Shown here piece by piece: positions 27,650-36,794 of a stretch of DNA of 64,000 nucleotides (the stretch's first letter is position 1; each line of letters starts with the position of its first letter). Origin of the DNA: Vibrio splendidus (GTDB lineage Bacteria; Pseudomonadota; Gammaproteobacteria; Enterobacterales; Vibrionaceae); NCBI RefSeq assembly GCF_024347615.1, contig NZ_AP025508.1:3472001-3536000 (forward strand), given 5' to 3'. The notes under the pieces are model-generated. The model made no database searches and was not told where the DNA came from. It saw nothing but the letters and a program-made list of their open reading frames with translations. The translations under genes were made by a program, and so were the position numbers.

Positions 27650-29626
27650 ATGAAAGTTGCAATGAAACCTTTGTCATTGGCTGTACTTGCGGGTCTTGGT
27701 TTGACTTTAGCAGGCTGCACAACAACACCAGATACCGATGAAGTGATTAAATTACGTGTCGTAGAAACGACGGATATCCATACCAATCTAATGGATTACG
27801 ACTACTACAAAGACAAGCCATCGAAAAAAATTGGCTTAGCACGTACTGCAACTTTAGTAAAAGAAGCTCAAAGCGAAGTAACCAACAGCGTTTTAGTTGA
27901 TAACGGTGACTTGCTACAAGGTAGCCCAATGGGTGACTACATGGCAGACAAAGGCATCGAAGCGGGCGAAGTTCACCCTGCATACAAAGCTATGAACCAA
28001 CTAAGCTACGACGCTGCAAACCTAGGTAACCACGAATTCAACTACGGTCTTGAGTTCCTAGAAGAATCTATCAACGACGCTGACTTCCCGTACATCAGTG
28101 CTAACGTTTACGACGCAGAAACCAAAGAACACTACTTCACGCCTTACATCATCAAGACGCACACGTTCGAAGATACTGCTGGCGTAGAGCACGAAGTAAA
28201 AGTGGGTTACATCGGTTTTGTTCCACCACAAATCATGACGTGGGATAAGAAGAACCTTGAAGGTAAAGTGATCGCTCGCGACATCATTGAGACGGCTAAC
28301 GAGCTAGTGCCTCAAATGAAAGCGGAAGGCGCTGAAGTTATCGTTGCTATCCCTCACTCAGGCGTATCAACTGACCCATACAAAAATGGCGAAGAAAACT
28401 CAACGTTCTACCTATCTGAAGTAGACGGCATCGATGCGATCGCATTCGGCCACTCTCACGCAGTTTTCCCAGGTAAAGGTTTTGATGACATTCAAGGCAT
28501 CGACAACGAAACGGGCACCATGAACGGCGTTGCAGCAGTAATGCCTGGTCGTTGGGGTAGCCACGTTGGTGTTATGGATCTAACACTTGCACAAAAAGAC
28601 GGTAAGTGGGAAGTGGTTAAAGGCCAATCAGAAGCGCGCCCTATCTACGACAAAATCGAGAAGAAATCGCTTGCTGCAGCTGATGAAGGCATCGTAACAG
28701 CACTAGAAAAAGACCACGCTGGTACTCGTGAGTTTGTTAACCAACCGATTGGTAAAGCAGACGATGTGATGTACAGCTTCTTGTCTCTAGTACAAGACGA
28801 TCCAACAGTTCAAATCGTTAACCTTGCACAGAAAGATTACGTTGAACAGTTCATCCAAGGTGACCCTGACCTAGACGGTACACCAGTACTTTCAGCGGCT
28901 GCACCATTCAAGGCCGGCGGCCGTAAGAATGACCCAGCGAACTTCACTGAGGTTGAATCTGGTCAACTGACATTCCGTAACGCAGCTGACTTGTACCTTT
29001 ACCCGAACACGCTAGTTGCGATGAAGGTAACAGGTCACGAAGTAAAAGAGTGGCTTGAGTGTTCTGCAGGTCAGTTCAACCAAGTGGATGTTAACTCAAC
29101 AGCACCACAACAATTGATCGAGTGGGATAACTTCCGCACTTACAACTTCGATGTTATCGATGGTGTTGATTACCAAATCGACGTAACTCAACCTGCGAAA
29201 TACGATGCAAACTGTAAAGTCGTTAACCCTGACTCACAACGTATTGTTGGCCTAACTTACCAAGGTAAGCCAATCGACATGAAGCAAGACTTCCTGATTG
29301 CCACCAACAACTACCGTGCATACAGCGCTAAATTCCCAGGTACAGGCGAAGACTTCATCGCATTTGATGCACCAGATGAGAACCGTACTGTTCTTGCAAA
29401 CTACATCTCTCGCGTAAGCAAAGAGCAAGGTCAAGTGAGCCCAAGCGCGGATAACAATTGGTCATTTGCGCCAATCAAAACAGATAACAAGCTAGATATC
29501 CGCTTTGAAACATCTCCAAGCGACAAAGCAGCAGAGTTCATTAAAGAGAAGGGTCAATACCCGATGAAACGTGTTGCGACTGACGATGTTGGTTTTGCTG
29601 TTTACCAGATTGACCTAACTAAATAG
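27650..29626 (+). CDS. cpdB: 2',3'-cyclic-nucleotide 2'-phosphodiesterase/3'-nucleotidase CpdB, lipoprotein form
   Basis: This 658-residue calcineurin-like phosphoesterase has metal-binding motifs TDIHTN (41-46), [23 protein letters not shown] and [10 protein letters not shown], followed by a C-terminal 5'-nucleotidase domain. It hydrolyses 2',3'-cyclic nucleotides and 3'-nucleotides outside the inner membrane. The N-terminus contains a clear lipobox (LAGC, Cys23) instead of the cleavable signal of E. coli CpdB, so the enzyme is probably membrane-anchored. It is monocistronic with a strong terminator. Confidence 0.94.
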   Translation: MKVAMKPLSLAVLAGLGLTLAGCTTTPDTDEVIKLRVVETTDIHTNLMDYDYYKDKPSKKIGLARTATLVKEAQSEVTNSVLVDNGDLLQGSPMGDYMADKGIEAGEVHPAYKAMNQLSYDAANLGNHEFNYGLEFLEESINDADFPYISANVYDAETKEHYFTPYIIKTHTFEDTAGVEHEVKVGYIGFVPPQIMTWDKKNLEGKVIARDIIETANELVPQMKAEGAEVIVAIPHSGVSTDPYKNGEENSTFYLSEVDGIDAIAFGHSHAVFPGKGFDDIQGIDNETGTMNGVAAVMPGRWGSHVGVMDLTLAQKDGKWEVVKGQSEARPIYDKIEKKSLAAADEGIVTALEKDHAGTREFVNQPIGKADDVMYSFLSLVQDDPTVQIVNLAQKDYVEQFIQGDPDLDGTPVLSAAAPFKAGGRKNDPANFTEVESGQLTFRNAADLYLYPNTLVAMKVTGHEVKEWLECSAGQFNQVDVNSTAPQQLIEWDNFRTYNFDVIDGVDYQIDVTQPAKYDANCKVVNPDSQRIVGLTYQGKPIDMKQDFLIATNNYRAYSAKFPGTGEDFIAFDAPDENRTVLANYISRVSKEQGQVSPSADNNWSFAPIKTDNKLDIRFETSPSDKAAEFIKEKGQYPMKRVATDDVGFAVYQIDLTK

Positions 29627-29657
29627 GTTGCTTAAGTAATCTATAGTTAACGTTATG

Positions 29658-29692
29658 AAAGGCTGAGTTTAACGACTCAGCCTTTTTCTTTT
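29658..29692 (+). terminator. Rho-independent terminator of cpdB
   Basis: AAAGGCTGAGT, a TTAACG loop and ACTCAGCCTTTTTCTTTT form a perfect 11 bp stem followed by a T-rich tract. Confidence 0.92.
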
Positions 29693-29943
29693 CTTATAAA
29701 TGTTCAGTCCAAAGCTCTAATTTGTCGAACGACAAACTCTCGTTCAACCCGCTTCCAAATGCCACGCCTTTAGCTTCAAAACAGCAGTCAAACAGCACGA
29801 CTCAAACCACCAATTGAATGAATCCAACACAAAAAAACACTAATCAGCTGTAAGTTTTTATCTGCTCCTCCTGTCTATTTAATTTACTACACTCAATGAA
29901 TGGTGGTTAAGCCATTCATCTATAGGATAGATAAGGACATTTG
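29693..29943. other. Upstream region of the DedA-OlsF operon, no gene
   Basis: About 250 bp between the cpdB terminator and the seven-gene operon. It contains a TTTGTCG/CGACAAA inverted repeat (29720-29735) that could be an operator, and no convincing ORF. The operon promoter must lie here, but no strong sigma-70 match was identified. Confidence 0.5.
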
Positions 29944-30531
29944 ATGAGCACCGTCGAGAGCATTCAAGCATGGTTACATTCAGGAGAGGAGTCGCTGCTA
30001 TGGCTGATGCTTGGCATCATCGCGCTTTCTTACCTGCTTGAAGATCTTGCGATTGTTACGGCGGCAGGTATAGCGACTCAAGGTCTAATACTTCCTCAAT
30101 ATGCGCTGCTTGCTATTTTCATCGGTATTGCCACGGGTGATCTCGGTCTTTATTACTTAGGGAAGTCAGGACGTTATTTCCGAGGTGTTCGATATAAAGC
30201 CCTCACGAATAAGTACTTTCGTTCGCTTCGTACCAAATTACGTCAGAACGCATTCAGCAGCCTTTTTGTTATCCGCTTTATTCCAGGGCTTCGCACCGTC
30301 GGGTTTACCTTAAGTGGCTTTTTCGCCATCCCACTGCCTACTTTCTTGTTTGCTGTCATCAGCGCCACCGCGATCTGGACTGGCATTGTCTTCTCTGCCA
30401 TCTACTATTTAGGGACATCAGCGTGGCTGCAAGCCTCTGAATATCAATGGATCGTTATCCCGTGTGCCATCGCTTTACTGTTTATCGGTAATCGATTAAT
30501 GAATAAAACCTACTCTAGAGGATTATCATGA
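29944..30531 (+). CDS. DedA-family membrane protein
   Basis: This 195-residue integral membrane protein has the SNARE-assoc/VTT (DedA) pattern: GDLGLYYLGKSGR and the downstream FVIRFIPGLRTVGFTLSGF motif with the conserved arginines. The family moves phospholipids or undecaprenyl phosphate across membranes. I use the ATG at 29944 (6 nt after AAGGA) rather than the preceding TTG. It is first in a seven-gene operon and overlaps the next gene by 4 bp. Confidence 0.87.
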   Translation: MSTVESIQAWLHSGEESLLWLMLGIIALSYLLEDLAIVTAAGIATQGLILPQYALLAIFIGIATGDLGLYYLGKSGRYFRGVRYKALTNKYFRSLRTKLRQNAFSSLFVIRFIPGLRTVGFTLSGFFAIPLPTFLFAVISATAIWTGIVFSAIYYLGTSAWLQASEYQWIVIPCAIALLFIGNRLMNKTYSRGLS

Positions 30532-31661
30532 GTTCACCGCAAGATATTCGCATCATTCCCGCACATCAAATCAATGCAGGCATGCCTTTGCTTGAAAAAG
30601 ATACCGTGCGCAGTGTCTCTCCTTATGAGTTTCTTCCGACTTGGTTCTTCTACACGCCAGTCGTGATTCAAAGCCTGATGCAAGGGTTACGGCACTTTGA
30701 CTGGGCGCTGCCGCTCATTGCCAACCCAAGCATCAAGTTAAGCGGCATGGTAGGCGAATCAAAACACGAGATATTAAGCCTTGCCGGATCTTCAAGTCAG
30801 CGTTGGATCTCTCCGTTTATCACCCTCACCAAAACGGATCTCAGCGGTAAGAAACAAGCTGAAGATGCACGCAGCGCACTCATACAATCCGATCTTGATT
30901 TTCCAATCGTGGCGAAGCCGGATCTTGGCTGTCGAGGCGTAGGCGTCAAGCTGATCAACACACAAGATCAACTTGAGCAATATGTTGAATCTTTCCCAAA
31001 TAATGCTCGCTTTCTACTGCAAGAAAAGGCGCCTTATCAGGCAGAAGCGGGTGTTTTCTATGTTCGTTACCCAAACAAAAAGCAAGGCGAGATCATCTCG
31101 ATCACACTCAAGTATGCGCCAATGGTGATGGGTGATGGCAAGTCGACACTCAAGCAGTTAATTGAAAATAGCCCGCGTGCTGGGCAACTCAGCCACCTGT
31201 ATCTACCAAGGCATGAAGATAAATTGGATCACGTGCTCGCAGAGGGCGAAGAGTTCCAACTCGCGTTCGCAGGTAGCCATAGCCGTGGCTGTATCTTCCG
31301 AGACGGCAACCAATACATCACTCAAGCTTTAACCGAACGCTTAGACGAGATATTCGATGACTTCGATGGTTTTCATTTTGGCCGACTCGACGTCAAGTTT
31401 AAGGACATGCACAGCCTAATGAACGGCGAGGATTTCACGATCCTTGAGGTCAATGGCGCAAGCAGTGAGGCTGGGCATATCTGGGATCGCAACACACCGC
31501 TGCGAGAGATATTTTCTACGCTACTTCTGCAATACCGCATTCTTTTTGATATTGGCGCTCAGCAAAAACAACGAGGCCATAAGACTCCTTCTTTCAAGAG
31601 CTTATTCGCTGCGTGGCAAGAAGAGCGACGTCTTGTTCAACAATATCCGACCACTGACTAA
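30528..31661 (+). CDS. ATP-grasp carboxylate-amine ligase of unknown substrate
   Basis: This 377-residue soluble protein shows ATP-grasp features. FPIVAKPDLGCRGVGVKLI carries ATP-contacting Lys130 and a glycine-rich loop; LLQEKAPYQAEAGVFYVRYP follows, with a C-terminal GRLDVKF and ILEVNGASSEAGH supplying the Mg-binding Glu and Asn. These are intact, so an active ligase is likely. It resembles D-Ala-D-Ala ligase-like proteins but lacks the usual Ddl N-terminal domain. The acceptor and carboxylate are unknown. Position 2 of the OlsF-containing operon, with ATGA overlap to DedA. Confidence 0.8.
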   Translation: MSSPQDIRIIPAHQINAGMPLLEKDTVRSVSPYEFLPTWFFYTPVVIQSLMQGLRHFDWALPLIANPSIKLSGMVGESKHEILSLAGSSSQRWISPFITLTKTDLSGKKQAEDARSALIQSDLDFPIVAKPDLGCRGVGVKLINTQDQLEQYVESFPNNARFLLQEKAPYQAEAGVFYVRYPNKKQGEIISITLKYAPMVMGDGKSTLKQLIENSPRAGQLSHLYLPRHEDKLDHVLAEGEEFQLAFAGSHSRGCIFRDGNQYITQALTERLDEIFDDFDGFHFGRLDVKFKDMHSLMNGEDFTILEVNGASSEAGHIWDRNTPLREIFSTLLLQYRILFDIGAQQKQRGHKTPSFKSLFAAWQEERRLVQQYPTTD

Positions 31662-31680
31662 CTTTGTACGAGGATCATGA

Positions 31681-32223
31681 ATGAACCCCATAGCCCAACC
31701 AAGCGCCCTCACTTCTTTCTCTCCTAGTATCAAAGGAGCGGTAGAGATATTGAATCAGGGTCTAGAGTTTTTGTTAGCGATATCTGACAGCGACTATCTG
31801 ACACGAGCAAAACCGCACGTCACAAGCTCTATTGGTGAGCATACTCGTCACACGCTCGATCTTTTTCACGCCTTAATCTTAAAAGAGAATGCGACCGTTG
31901 ATTACAACACTCGTCGTCGTGGTCATCCCGTCGAATACGACCGCTCAATTGCAGTAAAAGAGATCCATTATGTGATCAACTGGCTTGAACGATTAGACCG
32001 CAGAGATCTCGAAGCGCCTATCATGATCCAAACCGAAGTTTCAATGGATACACAAGTATTCGCCAGCCTGCCTTCTACGTTAGAAAGAGAGGTCACCTTT
32101 GCTGCTCTGCATGCCAATCATCACTATGCGATGATCAAGGTGATCACGACCTTTCTTGATGTCGAAACATGCAATACCTTTGGTTATGCCCCAACCACCA
32201 GCAGCTATCTGAGGGAGCAATAA
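31681..32223 (+). CDS. DinB-superfamily putative metal-dependent protein
   Basis: This 180-residue four-helix-bundle candidate has His54 and His57 in SIGEHTRHTLDLFHAL and His144/147/148 in ALHANHHYAMIKV, the three-histidine pattern of DinB/YfiT proteins. Family members include thiol S-transferases and the DinB domains of ergothioneine synthases, so a role in thiol chemistry is possible but not shown. It starts 19 bp after the ligase gene (GAGGATCATGA before the ATG) and ends 2 bp before the next gene. Confidence 0.75.
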   Translation: MNPIAQPSALTSFSPSIKGAVEILNQGLEFLLAISDSDYLTRAKPHVTSSIGEHTRHTLDLFHALILKENATVDYNTRRRGHPVEYDRSIAVKEIHYVINWLERLDRRDLEAPIMIQTEVSMDTQVFASLPSTLEREVTFAALHANHHYAMIKVITTFLDVETCNTFGYAPTTSSYLREQ

Positions 32224-32225
32224 TC

Positions 32226-32975
32226 ATGTGTTCAGTATCTTGGCTGCTTGAAGAAAATGGTTATCAGGTCTTTTTTAACCGTGACGAACAAAAGACGCGA
32301 GCACTGGCAATGCCACCTAAACAATATCGAGTTAACGGCGTCGATATCATCATGCCACTCGACCCAACTGGCGGTGGTAGCTGGATCAGTATCAATGAGT
32401 TCGGGCTTTCACTATGCCTACTCAATAACTATCAAGGCATAGTGCCTGTTGGACCTTTAGTCAGCCGTGGTTTGCTACTCAAAAATCTATCATCGAGTCG
32501 TAACATCAGTCAGCTCTCTGAAGCATTTCATCAGCTCGACCTGCACTCTTTTGCTCCATTCACCTTGTTGGCTTTCGCGCCGAATTTAACTCAGAACAAT
32601 GGTTTGGTTATCGCCTACATGTGGGATGGTATTCAACAGCACATCGTCGACACCGATTCTCCACTCTTCTCATCCGGTGTTGATTTAGAGCGAGTACAAG
32701 CCTATCGACAAGCAAAATACGATCAGCTTGTGGCAACAGGTAAGAATCAACAGAACTTACTTCAATTTCACTCTCACCATCACAGCGAACAACCTCATTT
32801 AGCGACCTGTATGCATCGTGAAGACGCGCACACCGTGAGCTTTACACACTTACGCAATCTACACGGCCAAGCCTCGATGTTTTACGCACCCGGCTCGCCT
32901 TGTGAACCCATTAAACCATGCCAGATAAATCAACAGCGTTTTACCTTCGATTTATCACCAGCAATCAATCTATAG
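32226..32975 (+). CDS. NRDE/TANGO2-family protein
   Basis: This 249-residue protein starts Met-Cys2 and contains the family motif FNRDEQKTR (N18-R19-D20-E21). Cys2 could be an N-terminal nucleophile as in Ntn hydrolases. GGGWISINEFGLSLCLLNNY-like features fit the family (here GGGSWISINEFG). TANGO2 homologues are linked to heme trafficking or acyl-CoA/lipid metabolism. The ATG at 32226 follows GGGAGCAATAATC; an upstream in-frame ATG at 32169 lies inside the dinB-like gene and is rejected. Confidence 0.82.
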   Translation: MCSVSWLLEENGYQVFFNRDEQKTRALAMPPKQYRVNGVDIIMPLDPTGGGSWISINEFGLSLCLLNNYQGIVPVGPLVSRGLLLKNLSSSRNISQLSEAFHQLDLHSFAPFTLLAFAPNLTQNNGLVIAYMWDGIQQHIVDTDSPLFSSGVDLERVQAYRQAKYDQLVATGKNQQNLLQFHSHHHSEQPHLATCMHREDAHTVSFTHLRNLHGQASMFYAPGSPCEPIKPCQINQQRFTFDLSPAINL

Positions 32976-32987
32976 ATGGAGTCCATC

Positions 32988-33425
32988 ATGAGAAAACTAT
33001 TAACCATGGTCATGCTACTCGTTAGCCCGTACGTATTTGCCGCCGATGAAATCTACACAGGATTCTTTAGCAGTAAGGCGCTCGATGGCTACGACACTGT
33101 GGCTTATTTCACTTCAGGTAAGCCCATCGAAGGCAGTAACAAATTCAGCACCGAGTACAAAGGCGCGGACTGGTATTTCTCTTCTGAAAAGAATCTGACT
33201 TTATTTGTTAATAATCCTGAAAAATATGCCCCTCAATATGGGGGTTATTGCGCTTGGGCTGTTTCAGCAAAAAGTGACTTTGCACCCGGTGACCCAAATC
33301 AATGGACGATTGTTGATAACAAGCTTTACCTCAACTACGACCAAGAGATTAAACAGCGTTGGGAACAAGACCGAGCACAACATATTCAAAAAGCCGACAC
33401 CGTTTGGCCGCAACTGATCAAATAA
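32988..33425 (+). CDS. YHS-domain periplasmic protein
   Basis: This protein of about 145 residues has a Sec signal peptide (MRKLLTMVMLLVSPYVFA) and a YHS-like domain: LDGYDTVAYF, the WYFSSEKNLTLFVNNPEKYAPQYGGYCAWAV block and a single Cys. YHS domains are thought to bind metals. The start at 32988 follows GGAG with 6 nt spacing; the frame also offers ATG 32976. It is 12 bp after the TANGO2-like gene and 10 bp before the next gene. Confidence 0.8.
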   Translation: MRKLLTMVMLLVSPYVFAADEIYTGFFSSKALDGYDTVAYFTSGKPIEGSNKFSTEYKGADWYFSSEKNLTLFVNNPEKYAPQYGGYCAWAVSAKSDFAPGDPNQWTIVDNKLYLNYDQEIKQRWEQDRAQHIQKADTVWPQLIK

Positions 33426-33435
33426 GGGAATAACC

Positions 33436-33879
33436 ATGACATTCACTCCAGCTAAACATATCCCTGCGGCATTTATCGCTTTCGTATTTGTTCAGTCGCT
33501 GTTTTTTAAGTTCACAGGCTCATACGAGACTGAGCATATCTTTGGCACCTTGGCGACATGGTCTGGCTTAAGTTGGTTCGGTTCATTTGGCGGCTACTTG
33601 ATTGGGTTCGCTGAATTGATTGCGGCCATTTTGCTGTTTACTCGTTGGCATGGCCTAGGTGCCATCATGAGTGTGGGAATTATGAGTGGTGCGATTTTCT
33701 TCCACCTGTTTACACCACTCGGTATTCAAATGCCTGAGTTTAACGCAGCGGGTGAAATTGTCGGTTATGACGGCGGATTACTGTTTGGCATGGCATGCCT
33801 AGTATGGCTTTGCGGTGCATTTTTAAGTGTAAAAGATTTCAAGAATCAAGACGGTTTCCTAAACAACTTTAGTCAATAA
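33436..33879 (+). CDS. DoxX-like four-helix membrane protein
   Basis: This 147-residue protein has four hydrophobic segments. The first contains FVFVQSLFFKFTGS and the second YLIGFAELIAAILLF, the pattern of DoxX/DoxD-like and related redox-associated membrane proteins. A polar loop around residues 100-115 separates helices 3 and 4. The function is unknown; human and bacterial relatives have been tied to quinone or thiol redox. Preceded by AAGGGAATAACC, a good ribosome site. Confidence 0.7.
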   Translation: MTFTPAKHIPAAFIAFVFVQSLFFKFTGSYETEHIFGTLATWSGLSWFGSFGGYLIGFAELIAAILLFTRWHGLGAIMSVGIMSGAIFFHLFTPLGIQMPEFNAAGEIVGYDGGLLFGMACLVWLCGAFLSVKDFKNQDGFLNNFSQ

Positions 33880-33891
33880 GGTAGCTTAATT

Positions 33892-35646
33892 ATGATTGAT
33901 AGTCCTTTTCGTTTACCACGTTACACGCCTTTTGGTTTAGGTGAGTCTGTTGTCGAGTGGGCAACTGGGCTATCAAAGCTAGATAAGCTCTATCAAGATA
34001 GACCTGATGAGTTATCTAGCTTTGAATTCATGCATCACACCTTGTCAGCATTGAATATCGACTATTCCGTTTCAGCAGGCGCCACTGATAATATTCCCGA
34101 ACAAGGGCCAGTAGTCATTGTGGCTAACCACCCACTTGGTGCGATTGAAGGCGTGATCCTTGCTGATCTCGTAGGATCGGTAAGAAAGGATGTGAAGGTG
34201 TTGGCCAATGAGTTGCTCAAGCGACTGCCTGAACTGGATGATCTTTTCATTGGGGTCGATGTCTTTAACAGTAAAGAATCGAAACGCACCAATGCTAAAG
34301 CGATTCGAGATGCCAATCGTCATTTAGCAGACGGTGGACTCTTGATTGTGTTCCCTGCTGGCGAAGTATCGAGTTACCGTAAAGGGGCCAAGACACTAAC
34401 AGACATCGAGTGGAGCAAATCAGTCGCAAAGTTTGTTAAGCGTCACCAAGCCACCACGGTGCCTATCTTTATCAATGGCAAGAACAGTGAGCTTTTCTAC
34501 CAAGCAGGCCGTGTTCACCCACTACTGAGAACGGCTTTACTTGGCCGTGAACTTCTTAATAAACAGGCGACGACTATCTCTATCTCGATTGGCTCTTCGA
34601 TTCCGTATTCAGAGATCAAATCGTTTGAAAAAGAGATGGATATCGTCAACTACCTACGACTCAATACCTACCTAATGAGTCAACAAGATAGCCCGAATAC
34701 GCCAATCCACGCGCCCTCTTTTGACACCCAAGTGATTGCGCCTATTCCACCAGAAGTGTTGGCAATAGAGGTCGATTCTCTTCCTGAAGAGATGAAGTTA
34801 CTTGAGCAAGGAGACTTCGAGGTCTACTGTACGCCAAGCCAATCTATTCCTAACTTAATGCGCGAAATTGGTCGAGTTAGAGAAGAGAGTTTCCGAGAAG
34901 TCGGAGAAGGCAGCGGGCTTGCCTGTGATTTAGATGAGTATGACCTTTACTACCATCAACTGTTTGTATGGAACAAAGCTAAGGCTGAATTAGTGGGTGC
35001 ATACCGACTTGGTATGGTCGACAAGCTCATCGCTGAGCACGGGCTTGATAAGCTCTACTCTCGTAGCCTGTTTAACTACAATCAAAAATTCATCGATACT
35101 TTAGACAACAGTATCGAGCTTGGGCGTTCTGTAGTGAGCAAGCCTTATCAAAAGAGCCTTAACTCACTATTACTATTGTGGAAAGGTATCGCGGCCTTCG
35201 TGTATCGTCATCCTCAATACACTCACCTATTCGGCCCAGTCAGTATCAGTAATGATTACAGCCACAATGCGCGTCTGTTGATTGCGACTACCCTATCCAT
35301 ACACCATTACGATGAACAAAAGGCGAACTTGGTTTCTCCTTCGTCACCACTCAATACCAATAATAATGTGTTCTGGCAGAATCACCTGCTATCGTCATTG
35401 GCGAGTGTCCCTCTGCTTTCTAAAGTGTTGGCTCGTATGGAGCAAGGGAAAGGCCTACCGGTACTGCTACGCCAATACTTAGGGATGAACGGTAAACTTG
35501 TGTGCTTTAACGTCGATCCATCTTTTAATGATGCCTTGGATGGCTTGATTGTGGTTAATCTTAAGAAAGTACCGTTGAAAACCCTAGGCAAATACATGGG
35601 CAGAGACCTCGCTCAAGATTATCTAGAGCAACACAGTCGACGCTGA
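33892..35646 (+). CDS. olsF: OlsF-like bifunctional acyltransferase (ornithine lipid synthesis)
   Basis: This 584-residue protein is made of two acyltransferase parts. The N-terminal PlsC-like half has VANHPLGAIEG (His80) and FPAGEVSSY (154-162). The C-terminal GNAT-like half (from about residue 290, EVYCTPSQ...IGRVREESFREVGEGSG) is of the hemolysin/OlsB type. This fusion is the OlsF arrangement described in Serratia and Vibrio, where the C-terminal half N-acylates ornithine and the N-terminal half adds the second acyl chain. It is the last gene of the operon, 12 bp after the DoxX-like gene. The symbol rests on architecture. Confidence 0.8.
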   Translation: MIDSPFRLPRYTPFGLGESVVEWATGLSKLDKLYQDRPDELSSFEFMHHTLSALNIDYSVSAGATDNIPEQGPVVIVANHPLGAIEGVILADLVGSVRKDVKVLANELLKRLPELDDLFIGVDVFNSKESKRTNAKAIRDANRHLADGGLLIVFPAGEVSSYRKGAKTLTDIEWSKSVAKFVKRHQATTVPIFINGKNSELFYQAGRVHPLLRTALLGRELLNKQATTISISIGSSIPYSEIKSFEKEMDIVNYLRLNTYLMSQQDSPNTPIHAPSFDTQVIAPIPPEVLAIEVDSLPEEMKLLEQGDFEVYCTPSQSIPNLMREIGRVREESFREVGEGSGLACDLDEYDLYYHQLFVWNKAKAELVGAYRLGMVDKLIAEHGLDKLYSRSLFNYNQKFIDTLDNSIELGRSVVSKPYQKSLNSLLLLWKGIAAFVYRHPQYTHLFGPVSISNDYSHNARLLIATTLSIHHYDEQKANLVSPSSPLNTNNNVFWQNHLLSSLASVPLLSKVLARMEQGKGLPVLLRQYLGMNGKLVCFNVDPSFNDALDGLIVVNLKKVPLKTLGKYMGRDLAQDYLEQHSRR

Positions 35647-35717
35647 TTTAGCCTGCTCTGTACCTCTCCCCAAATAAGTGCGATGATTTCGGCACTTATT
35701 TGGGTTAGGTTATTTTC

Positions 35718-36284
35718 ATGCACTCCTCTTTTATCGAACAACTACAAAGCTTTGACTTCTCTGAGAGTCAGATTGAATCTCTATTAGCTGTCGCGAAGCC
35801 GCTTGAGCTGCCAACCCGACACATCCTGATCAATCAAGGTGAGATGGCGAGTTCGATCTACTTTGTACTTGAAGGCTTGTGCCACGCTTGTTATCTCACT
35901 AATGACGGCAAGCAATACAGCAAAGAATTCTACTGGGAACAAGACTGGATCATCGGCTTTGAGAGTTTGATAAAGAACCAAGCGTCCCCTTACCTACTAG
36001 AAACGCTCACACCCATCACAATGTTAGAACTGCCAATGAATGCGGTTATCGAGTGGCGTGCATCAAATAACCCTCTGTATTTAAAGCTGCTAGAAACTCA
36101 GCTCATGCACAAGGAAAACAAAGAACGCTTTATGTTGCTTTATACCCCAGAGCAACGCTACCAACTGTTCTGCGAACATTACCCCGACCTTGAACAGCGC
36201 TTGAACGACAATCAAATTGCGGCTTACCTAGGTATAACCGCGATCAGTCTGAGCAGAATTAAAGGTCGAATTAACAATAGTTAA
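35718..36284 (+). CDS. Crp/Fnr-family transcriptional regulator
   Basis: This 188-residue protein has an N-terminal cyclic-nucleotide-binding-like beta roll (PTRHILINQGEMASSIYFVLEGL) and a C-terminal helix-turn-helix (LNDNQIAAYLGITAISLSRIK). The classical cAMP-contact residues and Fnr cysteines are not evident, so the ligand is unknown. It starts 71 bp after the OlsF gene and could regulate that operon, but this is conjecture. Confidence 0.82.
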   Translation: MHSSFIEQLQSFDFSESQIESLLAVAKPLELPTRHILINQGEMASSIYFVLEGLCHACYLTNDGKQYSKEFYWEQDWIIGFESLIKNQASPYLLETLTPITMLELPMNAVIEWRASNNPLYLKLLETQLMHKENKERFMLLYTPEQRYQLFCEHYPDLEQRLNDNQIAAYLGITAISLSRIKGRINNS

Positions 36285-36341
36285 TGCCAACAATCATCGC
36301 ACATAGTACATTCAGAGCATCGATAATCTCTGGATGTAAAC

Positions 36342-36794
36342 ATGATCACTTGGCACTCAATTCCCTTCTCTGAACTTTCAACACAACAGCTTTATCAATT
36401 ACTTAAATTACGAGTCGATGTTTTCGTTGTTGAGCAAAATTGCCCTTATCCAGAGCTCGATGGTAAAGATACACTCGCAGGTGTTGAACACTTGCTTGGC
36501 TATGCTGATGCAGAGCTAGTGGCGTGTGCCCGTTTGTTACCACCAGGTACTTCTTACGACAATACCAGCATCGGCCGAGTGGCGACCAAGCAATCAGCAA
36601 GAGGTGATGGCTTGGGTCATCAATTGATCAAAGAAGCGTTAACACGCTGTGAGACTCTTTGGCCGAGCAAGACCATCGATATTGGCGCGCAACAACACCT
36701 AGAAAACTTCTATGCGAATCACGGGTTCGAAACTATCTCTGAGATATATCTGGAAGACGATATTCCGCATGTAGACATGAGATTTGAAAAGTAA
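36342..36794 (+). CDS. ElaA-like GNAT N-acetyltransferase
   Basis: This 150-residue protein matches the ElaA family: LYQLLKLRVDVFVVEQNCPYPELDGKD near the N-terminus and the acetyl-CoA loop IGRVATKQSARGDGLGHQL. The substrate is not known. The stop codon shares a base with the start of the next gene (TAATG), so the two are translationally coupled. Confidence 0.85.
   Translation: MITWHSIPFSELSTQQLYQLLKLRVDVFVVEQNCPYPELDGKDTLAGVEHLLGYADAELVACARLLPPGTSYDNTSIGRVATKQSARGDGLGHQLIKEALTRCETLWPSKTIDIGAQQHLENFYANHGFETISEIYLEDDIPHVDMRFEK

Noticed and set aside
27388..27653. Short ORFs in the cysD-cpdB gap
   Set aside because: No Shine-Dalgarno sequence and composition like noncoding DNA.
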